Source: Gemmatimonadota bacterium
GTDB lineage: Bacteria > Gemmatimonadota > Gemmatimonadetes > Longimicrobiales > Gaopeijiaceae
NCBI GenBank assembly: GCA_022826025.1
Contig: JAJDVR010000214.1
Span: 1 to 39,945, forward strand
DNA: 39,945 nucleotides
Reading direction: 5' to 3'
In this document: piece after piece, positions 6,960-16,172 of the stretch
Numbering within the stretch: position 1 is the first letter of the stretch
Layout: each line of letters begins with the position of its first letter
The notes under the pieces: generated by a model
The model's input: only the letters and a program-made list of their open reading frames with translations
Told to the model about the DNA's origin: nothing
Database searches by the model: none
Translations under genes and position numbers: made by a program

Positions 6960-9900
6960 GTGGCGTGGCGGGTGGCCGCGATGCTTCCGGCGTTCGGGCT
7001 CGTCACCCCGGCCGCCGCCGCCGCGCAGGCCGCTCCCGGCCCGGGCGCGGTGGAATGGCGGGGGCTCCTCCCGCCGCCGCCCTCCTTCGCTTCCGCGCCC
7101 CTCCCCCCGCCGGTGCTGGTCCCCCTCGGGCTGGCGCGCGTCCCGCTGCTCTTCCCGGTCGCCTTCGATCCCGTGCCGGGCGCCGGCTCGCCATGGTTCC
7201 GGCCCTCCGTGCTCGGGCAACCGGGCCCCGGCGCCGCGTCCCTCCTGCGGCCGGGCGCGGTGCTCGCGGGCCGCATCACCCGCCCCTCCCCGGAGGCGGA
7301 CCCGGCGGATGCCGGCCCGGTGGGCTTCCTCCCCGAACTCCCACCCGAGCCGGAGGCCGCCGTCATCCCAGGGGCCGGGCCGATCGAGTTCCGGGACCTG
7401 GACGTGCGCATCCGGGGCAGGGGCGAGTTCGGGGGCGACTGGACCCGCTTCCGTCCGTGCGACGCCGGCGTCCAGCTGGGGTGCCAGCCGGGACTCCTGC
7501 CCCGGCTCGTGCCCGAGCTCCAGTTCGGCGTCCAGATGGGCGGCACCATCTCGGAGCGGATCGTGGTGAACGTCGACTACGACCAGACCCGCGAGTTCTC
7601 GGCCACCAACAACATCAACGTTTTCTATCAGGGGGTGGAGGACGAGATTCTTCAGGGCGTCGAGGTCGGGGACGTGACCTTCGGGCTGCCCGATTCGCGC
7701 TTCCTCACCGAGGGCATTCCGGCCGGCAACTTCGGGCTGCGGGCCACCGGCCAGGTGGGCCCGGTGGACTTCGAGACCGTGTTCGCGCAACAGCGGGGCG
7801 ACCTGTCCTCGCGGGAGTTCCGCCTGGCGGGGGCGGGCACCGACCGCGCCTTCGTCCAGGAGGACACCATCGTGGTCGACAACGCCGACTACGTGCGCGG
7901 CCAGTTCTTCTTCCTCGCCGACCCGCGCAACCTCTTCGACTACCCGCACATCGACGTCCTCGGGGCGGATCCCAGCACGGTGCCTTCCTCCGCCATCCCC
8001 GGGGCGGAACCGATTCAGCTCTACCGCTTCGAGAACGACCCCGTCACCCGTCAGCAGGTGGAGGGCTACATCCAGGCCGACGCCTCGGCCACGCTCGGGG
8101 ACGACATGGTGACGGAATCCGGGTGGTTCCGCTACCTGCAGGCGGGCGTCGACTACTTCGTTCACCCGAGCGGCCTCTGGATCGCGCTCCGTAGCCCGCT
8201 GCGCCGCGACGAAATGCTGGCGGTGACCTACGTCACCGCGGCCGGCGACACCATCGGCGACTACAACCCGGAGCGCATTCACAACGAGGGCGGACGGCCG
8301 CGCCTCTCGCTGCTGCGCGCCTCGGAGCCCAACCACCAGCCGGGCCGGCCGACCTGGGACCTGGAGATGCACCAGGTCTACCGGGTGTCGGGGTCGAACG
8401 ACGTTGAGATCCCGTCGGTCTCCCTCGACATCTCCGTCGGCGAGCTGAGCGCGGGGAGGACCTTCACCCGCGGCCTCGCCGGGGAGGACATCACCTATCT
8501 GAAGCTGCTCGGGCTCGACGAAGAATCTCCCGTCGACGTCATCGACCGTGCCTACGTCTACAAGCCCGCCGCCGACGATTTCGAGGAGCAGCCCGCGGTT
8601 TCGGGCACGTTCATCATCTTCCCGACCCTCAGGCCCTTCGCCGAGCCACCGCCGATATACTCGCTGGGGCTCTCCGCCGAGGAGACCTCCGAGATCCTTG
8701 CGGGGGACGCCAACCCGGAGATCTACGACGCGGTCGATCCCTACGAGCGTGAGAACGCCGGGCTCTACTGGCTCACGATTCCCTTCCGCGTGCGCAGCGA
8801 GGGGCTCATCTCGTCCTTCTCGCTGGGTGCGCTCGGCATCCGCGACGGCAGCGAGCGGCTCTTCTTCGGAGACCGCGCGCTGGTAGCGCGCGACGACTAC
8901 GTCATCGACTACGACATGGGGCAGGTGCAGCTGCTCGACGCGGAGAACCTCTTCGCCACCGACCCGCAGGCGGACCTGCGCGCCACCTGGGAGCAGCAGG
9001 CCCTCTTTCAGATCGCTCCGACCTCGGTCTTCGGCATGAACGCCAGCTATGCGCTCGGGGATGCGGGCGAGCTCAACTTCCTGGGGCTGTACCAGCGCGA
9101 GAGGGGGCTCCTGCGCCGGCCTCAGCTGGGCGTAGAGCCGGCTTCGATCCTGCTGGGCGGCCTCAACGGGCGCATGGATCTGGAACTGCCGGCGCTGGAT
9201 CGGGCACTGGACCGGATCCCGGGGCTGGCGCACTCGGGAGTCTCGCGGCTGAGCGTGAACGGGGAGATGGCGCTCTCCCTGCCGAGCCCGAACACCGAGG
9301 GCGACGTCTACCTGCACGACTTCGATTCCACGAGCGACCTGCCGCTCTCCAGCCTGAGCACGGGCTGGCGGCTGGGAAGCGCGCCACAGTTCCGCGACGG
9401 CGCGCTCGAGGCCCTTCCGCCGGAACTCGGGGCGGGCGACATCGCCTCCCTCCAGTGGCAGCATACCTGGATCACGGAGGGGGCGAGCGGGGACAGCACG
9501 GGCGTCTTCGAGGGCTTTCTCCCCCGAAACGACATCGACCGGCAGATCAACTTTGCGGGCAACGAGTTTCGCGAGCCCGGGCTGCTGCTCACGTTCGGGG
9601 TCGGCGACGGTGCCGCCGGGGGACGGTTCGACCGCAGGCGCTGGCGCTCGATCACCGCCAATCTCGCGAGCACCGGCCTCGACCTGACCCGTACCGAGTT
9701 TCTCGACCTGTACATCGCGGGAGGCGAGGAGCTCACCCTCGTCTTCGACCTGGGGACGGTGAGCGAGGACGCGCTGTTCGTGGACCGGAACGGGCTGACC
9801 GGCGGAACCCGCGAGGGCGGCAACGCCTGGGGGCTGGGTGCGCTCGACCAGGAAGCCGACCCGCGCCAGGGCGAGATCTGGAACGACCAGCTCGACCAGC

Positions 9901-12900
9901 GCGGGCTGTGGGACGAGGCGTGCCTGGCGACGCGGGCGGTGGTCTACCGCGTCGGCGACCCCAGGGTCAACTGCACCCGGGGCAACGGACGTCCGGACTC
10001 GGAAGACCTGGACGGGGACGGCCATCTGGATGTCGACGAGCGCTACATGCGCTACCTGGTGGAGCTCGACGGATCCTCCTCCTACCTGGTGCGCGACACC
10101 ATTGAGACCGGAACCCGGTTCCGCCTCTACCGGATTCCGCTGCGAGGACCGGAGGCGATCAATCCGGGCGGGATCTTCACCGACGGGGATTTTCGCGCCG
10201 TCAAGCACCTGCGTCTCACGATCACCGGCAACGGCGAGGGAGCCGCCGTGCTGGCGCGCATGCGCCTGGTGGGCTCGCGCTGGGTAAAGCGCGCGGGCGA
10301 GGGAGTGCTCACCGGAATGGCGGGAGACGAGCCGGGAACCGGCGGCAGCATCGAGGTCAGCCCGGTGGGCGCGGTGGAGGTGGGCGCCGCCTACCATCCG
10401 CCGCCGGGGGTGGTGGAGCAGCTCGACGATCCCGCCAGCGCCCTCGGGGCGCAGGGCGTGGAGTTCAGCGAGAAGGCGCTTGGCATCACCTACAGGGGGC
10501 TTCCTCCCGGGGAAAGGGCGGAGGTCTATCACCGCTTTCCCCAGCGTCCCAGGAACTTCCTCACCTACAGGCAGGCGCGCATCTGGGCACTCGCGCGCCG
10601 GGGCGATTGGGGGATGGACCGTCCCACGTATTTCTTCCTGAAGGTCGGGAGCGACGAGGACAACTTCTATCTCTACCGGACACCGCTGGAACCAGCCGTG
10701 GATCCCGACGGGACTCGAGCCGAGGACTGGCTCCCGGAGATTCTGGTGGACTTCGACCGCTGGCTCGCATTGCGCAGCGAGGCGGAGCAGCGGCTGATCG
10801 AGGATCCGCCGACCGCGGGCGCGCCGGCGCTGGTGGTATGGAGCGCCGACTCGACCTACGCCGTGGTGCTTCAGGACCGGGCGCGCGCCCCCAATCTCTC
10901 GCAGGTGCGCGAGCTCTCGCTGGGCGTCTGGAACGAGGGCGACTTCCCCGACGACGGCGAGGTGTGGATCAATGATTTCCGTCTCTCCAGGGCCGTCACC
11001 GACCGCGGACTCGCCAGCCATCTGAACGTGGACCTGAACGCGTCCGACTTCATGACCACGCGCATCTCGCTCTCCGACCGCGGCGCCCTGTTCCGCCAGC
11101 TGGAAGGCGATCCCAGCTACCAGCGCGACCAGCAGTGGACGGCGAACTCGACGCTGCAGCTGAGCCGCTTCACACCCGCTTCCTGGGGAATCGAGCTGCC
11201 GCTGACCGTGTCGCATACCACCTCCGGCCAGGATCCCACCTTCCTGCTGAGGAGCGATATCCGCGCCGACCGGCTCGATGGACTGCGCAAGGTCGCCTTC
11301 GACCGAACCCGCGTCGGGCTGTCGTTCCGCAAGCGGACGCCCTCCAGCAACCCGCTGGCCGCGATTTTCCTGGACGGGCTGAGCGCGCGCGCCGGATACT
11401 CGTCGTCGCAGTCGGCGACCGCGACCTCGGATTCGGATTCGCGGGTGGTGGACGCGCGAGTGGGCTACGACCGGGCGCTGGAGCCGCGCACCCTGCCGGT
11501 CGTCCCGGGCTTCCTCGGGGGGGTGGTGCGTGCTCTGCTCCCGGAATCGCTGGAAGAGCGGGTGCTGGCGAGCCGCCTGCGCTGGAGCCCGGAGCGGATC
11601 GGGTTCGGGGCGTCCTACGCCAACCAGCGCAACCAGACCTTTCGCTACGAGCAGATCCTGCGCCTGCCCGGCGACTCCACCGCGACCCGCACCCGGTCTC
11701 CCCGGAGAGGCGTGGACACGGATGCGCGCATCATCTTCCGGCCTTTTCAGTCCGTGACCGCAACCAGCGACTTCACCTCCACCCGCGATCTGCTGGCTCC
11801 GGAACTCGCGGTCAGGGATCCGGCGGTGCGGCCGCTGCTGGCGCGGGAGCGGTGGTCACCGGGAGGTGTCGACCTGGGGTGGGAGACCAATCGCCGGCTT
11901 CGCACCAACATGCGCTGGGGACCCCGGCCCGCCGACTGGCTGCAGTGGACGCTGACCTGGACGACCACCTACAGTTCCGACCGCAACGCCACACTGGTGC
12001 GGCGCCAGGTGGTGGAGGCGGACACGCTGCGCGACCTGCAGCGCAACGTGGGCGGACAGCGGAGCGCGAGTGCTTCCGTCACCTTCGACCCGGGGACGCT
12101 CGCCCGGGGCGGCCCTCCCAGGCCGGGCGTGTCGGACGCTCCTCGCCCGGGGACGATCCGCCGTCTGGCGGGGGCGCTCTCGCCCCTCACGGTCAACTGG
12201 CAGGACGGCATCACCTCGCGTTTCAACCGCGAGGTGCTGGACCCGGATGTACGGTATCAATTCGGGTTGAGCGACCTCGACGGGTTCCGGGTAGTGGACG
12301 GAGCCACCGCGGCCACCCTCGTGGACCGGAACGGCTGGGCCACGAGTTCGGGGGTCACGCTCGTCCCGGGAATCACCGCGAGCGTGGACTACTCGATCAC
12401 CGACATCGCCACCTTCGACACGCGCAGCGACCGCGCGGCGAATACCCGCAGCTGGCCCAACATCGTCCTGAGGGCGTCCTCGGTTCCGTTGCCGTCCTTC
12501 ATGCAACCGGTGGTCGAGCGCCTCACCGTCAACTCGGGATACCGCGTCGACACCCGCCGACTCTCCTTCGGCACGGGAACCCAGCAGCAGCGGCTGCAGG
12601 AGGACGCAACCATCCCGCTTGACGTGTCGGTGCGCTGGGGAGGCGGCTTTTCGTCCAGCTACCGGACGACCATGACCCGCGGCGAAGGCACCGATCCCAC
12701 GGGCGACACCCGCCGGCGCCGAAACACCCACGTCTTCACCATGAGCGGCAGCTTCACGCCTCCGGGAGAACTGGGAGCGCGGCTGGAACGGCCGATCCAG
12801 GCGTCGCTGCGCTACAATCAGGCCGGGCAGAGCGACTGTCGCATCACCTCCGGCAACGACGAGTGCGTGCCCTTCGTGGACCAGAGCAACGCCACCTTCA

Positions 12901-13064
12901 ACCTCACGCTGGACACCGTCGTCTCCGAACTGCAGGTCGGCTTTCAGGCCAGTTACACCAACCGTCAGTCGAACATCGGCCAACGGCTGGGCTCGACCCA
13001 GTTTCAGATCGGCTTCTGGGGTCAGTTCGTGTACAACGCGGGAGCTTTCGCGGGACTTCCCTGA
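6960..13064 (+). CDS. sprA: SprA/Sov-like giant outer-membrane protein (type IX secretion translocon family)
   Basis: A protein of about 2,034 residues. In Bacteroidota, SprA is the giant beta-barrel that forms the outer-membrane pore of the type IX secretion system. Seen here: a signal peptide ending in AAAAAQA; the conserved N-terminal segment around 7560-7830 (VNVDYDQTREFSATNNINVFYQG, then EDEILQGVEVGDVTFGLPDSRFL), typical of the SprA N-terminal domain; and the family phrase PDSEDLDGDGHLDVDERYMRYL near residue 1015. The C-terminal half is rich in alternating beta strands and ends in strand-like FQIGFWGQFVYNAG, fitting a barrel. Bacteroidota SprA is about 2,400 residues. Start: a TTG at 6900 gives 20 more residues but lies inside the palindrome and leaves 24 bases to lptF, so the GTG at 6960 is preferred; neither has a clear ribosome site. 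No other type IX genes are in the window. Confidence 0.85.
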   Translation: MAWRVAAMLPAFGLVTPAAAAAQAAPGPGAVEWRGLLPPPPSFASAPLPPPVLVPLGLARVPLLFPVAFDPVPGAGSPWFRPSVLGQPGPGAASLLRPGAVLAGRITRPSPEADPADAGPVGFLPELPPEPEAAVIPGAGPIEFRDLDVRIRGRGEFGGDWTRFRPCDAGVQLGCQPGLLPRLVPELQFGVQMGGTISERIVVNVDYDQTREFSATNNINVFYQGVEDEILQGVEVGDVTFGLPDSRFLTEGIPAGNFGLRATGQVGPVDFETVFAQQRGDLSSREFRLAGAGTDRAFVQEDTIVVDNADYVRGQFFFLADPRNLFDYPHIDVLGADPSTVPSSAIPGAEPIQLYRFENDPVTRQQVEGYIQADASATLGDDMVTESGWFRYLQAGVDYFVHPSGLWIALRSPLRRDEMLAVTYVTAAGDTIGDYNPERIHNEGGRPRLSLLRASEPNHQPGRPTWDLEMHQVYRVSGSNDVEIPSVSLDISVGELSAGRTFTRGLAGEDITYLKLLGLDEESPVDVIDRAYVYKPAADDFEEQPAVSGTFIIFPTLRPFAEPPPIYSLGLSAEETSEILAGDANPEIYDAVDPYERENAGLYWLTIPFRVRSEGLISSFSLGALGIRDGSERLFFGDRALVARDDYVIDYDMGQVQLLDAENLFATDPQADLRATWEQQALFQIAPTSVFGMNASYALGDAGELNFLGLYQRERGLLRRPQLGVEPASILLGGLNGRMDLELPALDRALDRIPGLAHSGVSRLSVNGEMALSLPSPNTEGDVYLHDFDSTSDLPLSSLSTGWRLGSAPQFRDGALEALPPELGAGDIASLQWQHTWITEGASGDSTGVFEGFLPRNDIDRQINFAGNEFREPGLLLTFGVGDGAAGGRFDRRRWRSITANLASTGLDLTRTEFLDLYIAGGEELTLVFDLGTVSEDALFVDRNGLTGGTREGGNAWGLGALDQEADPRQGEIWNDQLDQRGLWDEACLATRAVVYRVGDPRVNCTRGNGRPDSEDLDGDGHLDVDERYMRYLVELDGSSSYLVRDTIETGTRFRLYRIPLRGPEAINPGGIFTDGDFRAVKHLRLTITGNGEGAAVLARMRLVGSRWVKRAGEGVLTGMAGDEPGTGGSIEVSPVGAVEVGAAYHPPPGVVEQLDDPASALGAQGVEFSEKALGITYRGLPPGERAEVYHRFPQRPRNFLTYRQARIWALARRGDWGMDRPTYFFLKVGSDEDNFYLYRTPLEPAVDPDGTRAEDWLPEILVDFDRWLALRSEAEQRLIEDPPTAGAPALVVWSADSTYAVVLQDRARAPNLSQVRELSLGVWNEGDFPDDGEVWINDFRLSRAVTDRGLASHLNVDLNASDFMTTRISLSDRGALFRQLEGDPSYQRDQQWTANSTLQLSRFTPASWGIELPLTVSHTTSGQDPTFLLRSDIRADRLDGLRKVAFDRTRVGLSFRKRTPSSNPLAAIFLDGLSARAGYSSSQSATATSDSDSRVVDARVGYDRALEPRTLPVVPGFLGGVVRALLPESLEERVLASRLRWSPERIGFGASYANQRNQTFRYEQILRLPGDSTATRTRSPRRGVDTDARIIFRPFQSVTATSDFTSTRDLLAPELAVRDPAVRPLLARERWSPGGVDLGWETNRRLRTNMRWGPRPADWLQWTLTWTTTYSSDRNATLVRRQVVEADTLRDLQRNVGGQRSASASVTFDPGTLARGGPPRPGVSDAPRPGTIRRLAGALSPLTVNWQDGITSRFNREVLDPDVRYQFGLSDLDGFRVVDGATAATLVDRNGWATSSGVTLVPGITASVDYSITDIATFDTRSDRAANTRSWPNIVLRASSVPLPSFMQPVVERLTVNSGYRVDTRRLSFGTGTQQQRLQEDATIPLDVSVRWGGGFSSSYRTTMTRGEGTDPTGDTRRRRNTHVFTMSGSFTPPGELGARLERPIQASLRYNQAGQSDCRITSGNDECVPFVDQSNATFNLTLDTVVSELQVGFQASYTNRQSNIGQRLGSTQFQIGFWGQFVYNAGAFAGLP

Positions 13065-13189
13065 GGATGGCCGGACCGGGCCTGCGGCTGCATTCGGCGA
13101 TCCGCTCCTGGAACGGGTGACGCGCGCTCGAGGGCAGGAAGTCCCAAACCGCCATTCCTTCGCCCCGGCCGTGCGATGATCGTCGAAGC

Positions 13190-13870
13190 ATGACACGCGA
13201 TGAATCACGCACCCTGGCGATCACGGCCGGCGTCCTCTTTCTGGCGGGCGCCGCGCGGGCGGGGCTGGAAGCCGTGCAGCCTCCCCTCACCCTCGAGGCC
13301 GACACGGTTTCGGCCAACGACCTGGCCGCGGACTCGCGGGAGATGGTCGACGAGCACGAGCGGCGGTCGGCCCCGCTTGCCCCGGGTGAGCGTCTGGACC
13401 CGAACACGGCGAACGAGCAGCAGCTCGACCGACTGCCCGGCATCGGGCCCGCAGCCGCCCGCGCAATCGTGGAATCACGGATTGCGGAGGGTCGCTTCGG
13501 GGATCTCGAGGCGCTCACGCGGGTGCGCGGGATCGGGCCGGCGACGATAGAGCGGCTCGCGCCGCACCTGACCCTGGAGGCGGGCGGTGGGGGACGGCGC
13601 GCGCGCGCGGCGGTCACCGCAACGCCGCGGACGGCCCGGAGCTCCGCTTCATCCGCGAACCATCAGGTGGCGCCCGCCATCGACCTCAACCGGGCCACCT
13701 CCGAGGAGCTCGAGCAGGTGCGTGGCATCGGTCCCGCGCTCGCGGCGCGAATCATCACGCGCCGTGACGAAGTGGGTGGCTTCCGGCGGGTGGAGGACCT
13801 GATCGAGGTGCGCGGGATCGGGCCGGCGACGCTCGAATCCATGCGCGCCCACTTCTTCGTGCGGCAATGA
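13190..13870 (+). CDS. comEA: ComEA-like DNA-binding protein with two helix-hairpin-helix modules
   Basis: A 226-residue envelope protein. Residues 9-26 (LAITAGVLFLAGAARAGL) are one membrane anchor or signal. Two separate ComEA-type modules follow: 68-125 (LDPNTANEQQLDRLPGIGPAAARAI then VRGIGPATIERL) and 163-222 (IDLNRATSEELEQVRGIGPALAARI then VRGIGPATLESM), each a pair of helix-hairpin-helix motifs, joined by a low-complexity Arg/Ala/Ser linker. ComEA binds incoming double-stranded DNA in the periplasm during natural transformation. Most ComEA proteins carry one such module; two is unusual. The stop overlaps the pilT start (ATGA), so the two are translated together, which supports a role in pilus-driven DNA uptake. 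Two 24-base identical segments in the gene show that the second hairpins share recent ancestry. Confidence 0.82.
   Translation: MTRDESRTLAITAGVLFLAGAARAGLEAVQPPLTLEADTVSANDLAADSREMVDEHERRSAPLAPGERLDPNTANEQQLDRLPGIGPAAARAIVESRIAEGRFGDLEALTRVRGIGPATIERLAPHLTLEAGGGGRRARAAVTATPRTARSSASSANHQVAPAIDLNRATSEELEQVRGIGPALAARIITRRDEVGGFRRVEDLIEVRGIGPATLESMRAHFFVRQ
13523..13831 (+). repeat. 24-bp exact direct repeat inside comEA
   Basis: Bases 13523-13546 and 13808-13831 are identical over 24 bases, 285 bp apart; both encode VRGIGPAT of a helix-hairpin-helix. Looser copies of the same GIGPA coding unit occur near 13436 and 13724. It is the trace of module duplication. Confidence 0.85.
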
Positions 13871-15006
13871 CCGACGCGACTGCGGCATTCCCGGAACCCG
13901 CATCGGGCCCGGTTGAGGACGGGCCCGGATCCCCACCCGCGCTGCGTGCGCTGCTGGAGGAGATGGTGGAAAGGGGCGCGTCCGACCTGCACCTCACGGC
14001 CGGAATCCCGCCCAGGCTTCGCATCGATGGCGCGCTCGCCGACGTACGCCACGGCGGCGCGCTCACTCCGAGCGAGGCGGCGGAGCTGGTCAATTCGGTG
14101 CTCACGGAGGCCGGAAGGGAACGCCTCGCAGCGGGGCGCGAGATCGATTTCGCCTTCGATCTGGCGGGCATCGCGCGCTTTCGCTGCAGTTGCTATCGCC
14201 AGCGCGGACGGCCCGCCATGGCTTTGCGCAGAGTCCCCCACGAGATCCCCCGGCTCGAGGACCTGCGCCTTCCGGGCGTTGTGCGCCGCCTGGTGGAGCG
14301 GCCTCACGGCCTGGTGCTGGTCACCGGGCCTACCGGTTCCGGGAAGTCGACGACGCTGGCCGCCATGCTCCGCCGGATCAACGAGACCCGAAAGGGCCAT
14401 ATCGTCACCATCGAAGACCCGGTGGAGTTCGTTCATCCCTCGCGGGGCTGCATCGTAAGCCAGCGGGAGGTGGGCTCCGACACGATGAGCTTCGCGGCCG
14501 CCCTGAGGTCGGCGACCCGGCAGGACCCGGATGTCATCCTCATCGGCGAGATGCGGGATGCCGAGACCATTTCGGCGGCGCTGACCATTGCGGAAACCGG
14601 GCACCTGGTGCTGGCGACGCTGCACACCAATTCGGCCGCGGCCTCGGTCCACCGCATCATCGACGTCTTCGCGTCGGGACGGCAGGCGCAGGTTCGTGCC
14701 CAGCTGGCCCTTGTGCTGGAGGGAGTGGTGACCCAGAACCTGCTGCCGCGGGCGCGTGGGCCCGGGCGTGTCGCGGCGTGCGAGGTGCTCATCTGCACAC
14801 CGGCGGTGCGCGCCGCCATCCGCGACCGCAAGGTCCATCAGATTCCCTCGATGATGCAGGCGGGGAGAAAGCACGGCATGCAGACCATGAACGATGCACT
14901 GCGCCAGCTCCGCATGCGCGGAGAGGCTTCCACGGAGGACGCGATGCGGGTTTCCCCCGATCCCGCGGAGCTTCTTCGGTCGCTCGGCGACCCGCGGTCC
15001 TCCTAG
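13867..15006 (+). CDS. pilT: PilT-type pilus retraction ATPase
   Basis: A 379-residue hexameric secretion ATPase of the PilT class, which depolymerises type IV pili and so drives twitching motility and DNA uptake. Motifs in order: SDLHL near 39-43, Walker A GPTGSGKS (154-161), the Asp-box TIEDPVEF (181-188), Walker B DVILIGEMRD (222-231) and the His-box TGHLVLATLHT (244-254). The C-terminal block AAIRDRKVHQIPSMMQAGRKHGMQTMNDAL corresponds to the PilT-specific retraction region (AIRNLIRE in model proteins, here diverged), and there is no PilB-type N-terminal domain or tetracysteine zinc motif. An N-terminal tail of about 22 Pro/Gly-rich residues precedes the usual start. The start overlaps comEA by ATGA; pilC follows five bases after the stop. 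Confidence 0.92.
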   Translation: MTDATAAFPEPASGPVEDGPGSPPALRALLEEMVERGASDLHLTAGIPPRLRIDGALADVRHGGALTPSEAAELVNSVLTEAGRERLAAGREIDFAFDLAGIARFRCSCYRQRGRPAMALRRVPHEIPRLEDLRLPGVVRRLVERPHGLVLVTGPTGSGKSTTLAAMLRRINETRKGHIVTIEDPVEFVHPSRGCIVSQREVGSDTMSFAAALRSATRQDPDVILIGEMRDAETISAALTIAETGHLVLATLHTNSAAASVHRIIDVFASGRQAQVRAQLALVLEGVVTQNLLPRARGPGRVAACEVLICTPAVRAAIRDRKVHQIPSMMQAGRKHGMQTMNDALRQLRMRGEASTEDAMRVSPDPAELLRSLGDPRSS

Positions 15007-15011
15007 CGGCC

Positions 15012-16163
15012 GTGGAAGAACTCCCTCCGGCGTTCGGGCAGGCGGGCAGATCGCGAGCGGTCTCTCCGCCGCAACGGCGCCCGCGTGGCGGAGCAGTATG
15101 GCATCGGATCCGTTCACGGTTCCGAGGCCGCGTGCCGTCACGCGACATCGCAGTGTTCGCGCGCCAGTTCGCCACCATGATCCAGTCCGGCCTGCCCCTG
15201 GCGCCGAGTCTGGGGGTGCTCGCGGAACAGGCCGGCAACGGGAGGCTGGCTGCGGTGGTGGGCGAGGTGCGCTACGACATCGAAGCGGGCCGGACCCTTG
15301 CGGGAGCGCTCGGCGAGCATCCGGCGGTATTCAATCAACTGTTCGTCAGCATGGTCGCCGCGGGGGAGGCGGGAGGCGTGCTGGATACGGTGCTGGCGCG
15401 CCTGGCCGACTCGCTCGAGCGGACCGACCGCCTCTCGCGCAAGGTGCGCGGCGCCCTGGTCTACCCGGCGGTGGTGGTGGTGGTGGCCGCGTGTGCCCTG
15501 CTGGTCCTGCTCGAGTTCGTGATCCCGACCTTTCAGGAGATGTTCGCGGCGTCGGATCTTCCCTTGCCGCTACCCACCCGGCTGGTCATCGGTCTTTCCG
15601 AGGGTCTGCGGGCTCTCTGGTGGCTTCCTCCTCTCTTCGCTGCGGGAGCGTGGATCGGGCTGAGGCGCGCCCGCGCCACCCCTCGCGGCCGCCTGGTTCT
15701 GGACCGTGTGCTGCTGGCTTCCCCGGTGGTCGGCCCGCTGTGTCTGAAGATGGGGATGGCGCGATTCGCCCGTACGCTGGGCACCCTGGTGGCCTCCGGG
15801 GTGGCGATTCTGGAGGCGCTGGAGATCACCGCCGCGAGCACGGGCAACCGCGTGGTGCATGACGCCGTCATGAACTCCCGGAGATCGATCGCGGGGGGCA
15901 ACACCATCGCCGAGCCTCTCCGGGCATCCGGGGTCTTCCCGCCGATGGTACTGCAGATGATCCACGTCGGCGAGCAGACCGGCGGCCTGGACGAGATGCT
16001 GGCGAAGATCGCCGACTTCTACGACGATGAGGCGGGGCGCTCGGTGGAGTCCCTGCTGGCGGCGTTCGAGCCGGCGATGGTCACCCTTCTGGGGATCGTG
16101 GTGGGGGGCATGATCGTGTCCATGTACCTTCCGATCTTCGACATGATCAACGTCGTACGGTGA
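15012..16163 (+). CDS. pilC: PilC/GspF-type inner-membrane pilus platform protein
   Basis: A polytopic platform protein of 383 residues from the GTG at 15012. It holds two GspF domains; the first opens with FARQFATMIQSGLPLAPSLGVL and the second with MARFARTLGTLVASGVAILEALEI, the two halves of the family. Membrane helices lie near 154-172 (a Val-rich helix), 199-217 and 357-375. PilC sits under the pilus and transmits the rotation of the PilB/PilT motors to pilin. The GTG start five bases after pilT gives a normal-length N terminus but no clear ribosome site; the in-frame GTG at 15132 is a shorter alternative that still keeps the domain. It is translated with pilT and is followed nine bases later by psd. 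Confidence 0.9.
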   Translation: MEELPPAFGQAGRSRAVSPPQRRPRGGAVWHRIRSRFRGRVPSRDIAVFARQFATMIQSGLPLAPSLGVLAEQAGNGRLAAVVGEVRYDIEAGRTLAGALGEHPAVFNQLFVSMVAAGEAGGVLDTVLARLADSLERTDRLSRKVRGALVYPAVVVVVAACALLVLLEFVIPTFQEMFAASDLPLPLPTRLVIGLSEGLRALWWLPPLFAAGAWIGLRRARATPRGRLVLDRVLLASPVVGPLCLKMGMARFARTLGTLVASGVAILEALEITAASTGNRVVHDAVMNSRRSIAGGNTIAEPLRASGVFPPMVLQMIHVGEQTGGLDEMLAKIADFYDDEAGRSVESLLAAFEPAMVTLLGIVVGGMIVSMYLPIFDMINVVR

Positions 16164-16172
16164 CGGGGGCGA

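Noticed and set aside
6915-11216. A 1,433-codon open frame on the minus strand antisense to the SprA-like gene
   Set aside because: Long antisense frames are expected where G+C is high and third positions are G/C. The translation is Arg/Val/Gly/His-rich without domains, and the plus-strand protein is clearly conserved. The same applies to 1784-3043, 23624-25843, 31561-33531, 35411-36967 and 37121-39430 on the minus strand.
15471-15486. GTG trinucleotide run (microsatellite or phase-variation tract)
   Set aside because: It is in frame and encodes a Val-rich membrane helix of PilC; length changes by whole units would not shift the frame and there is no sign of switching.
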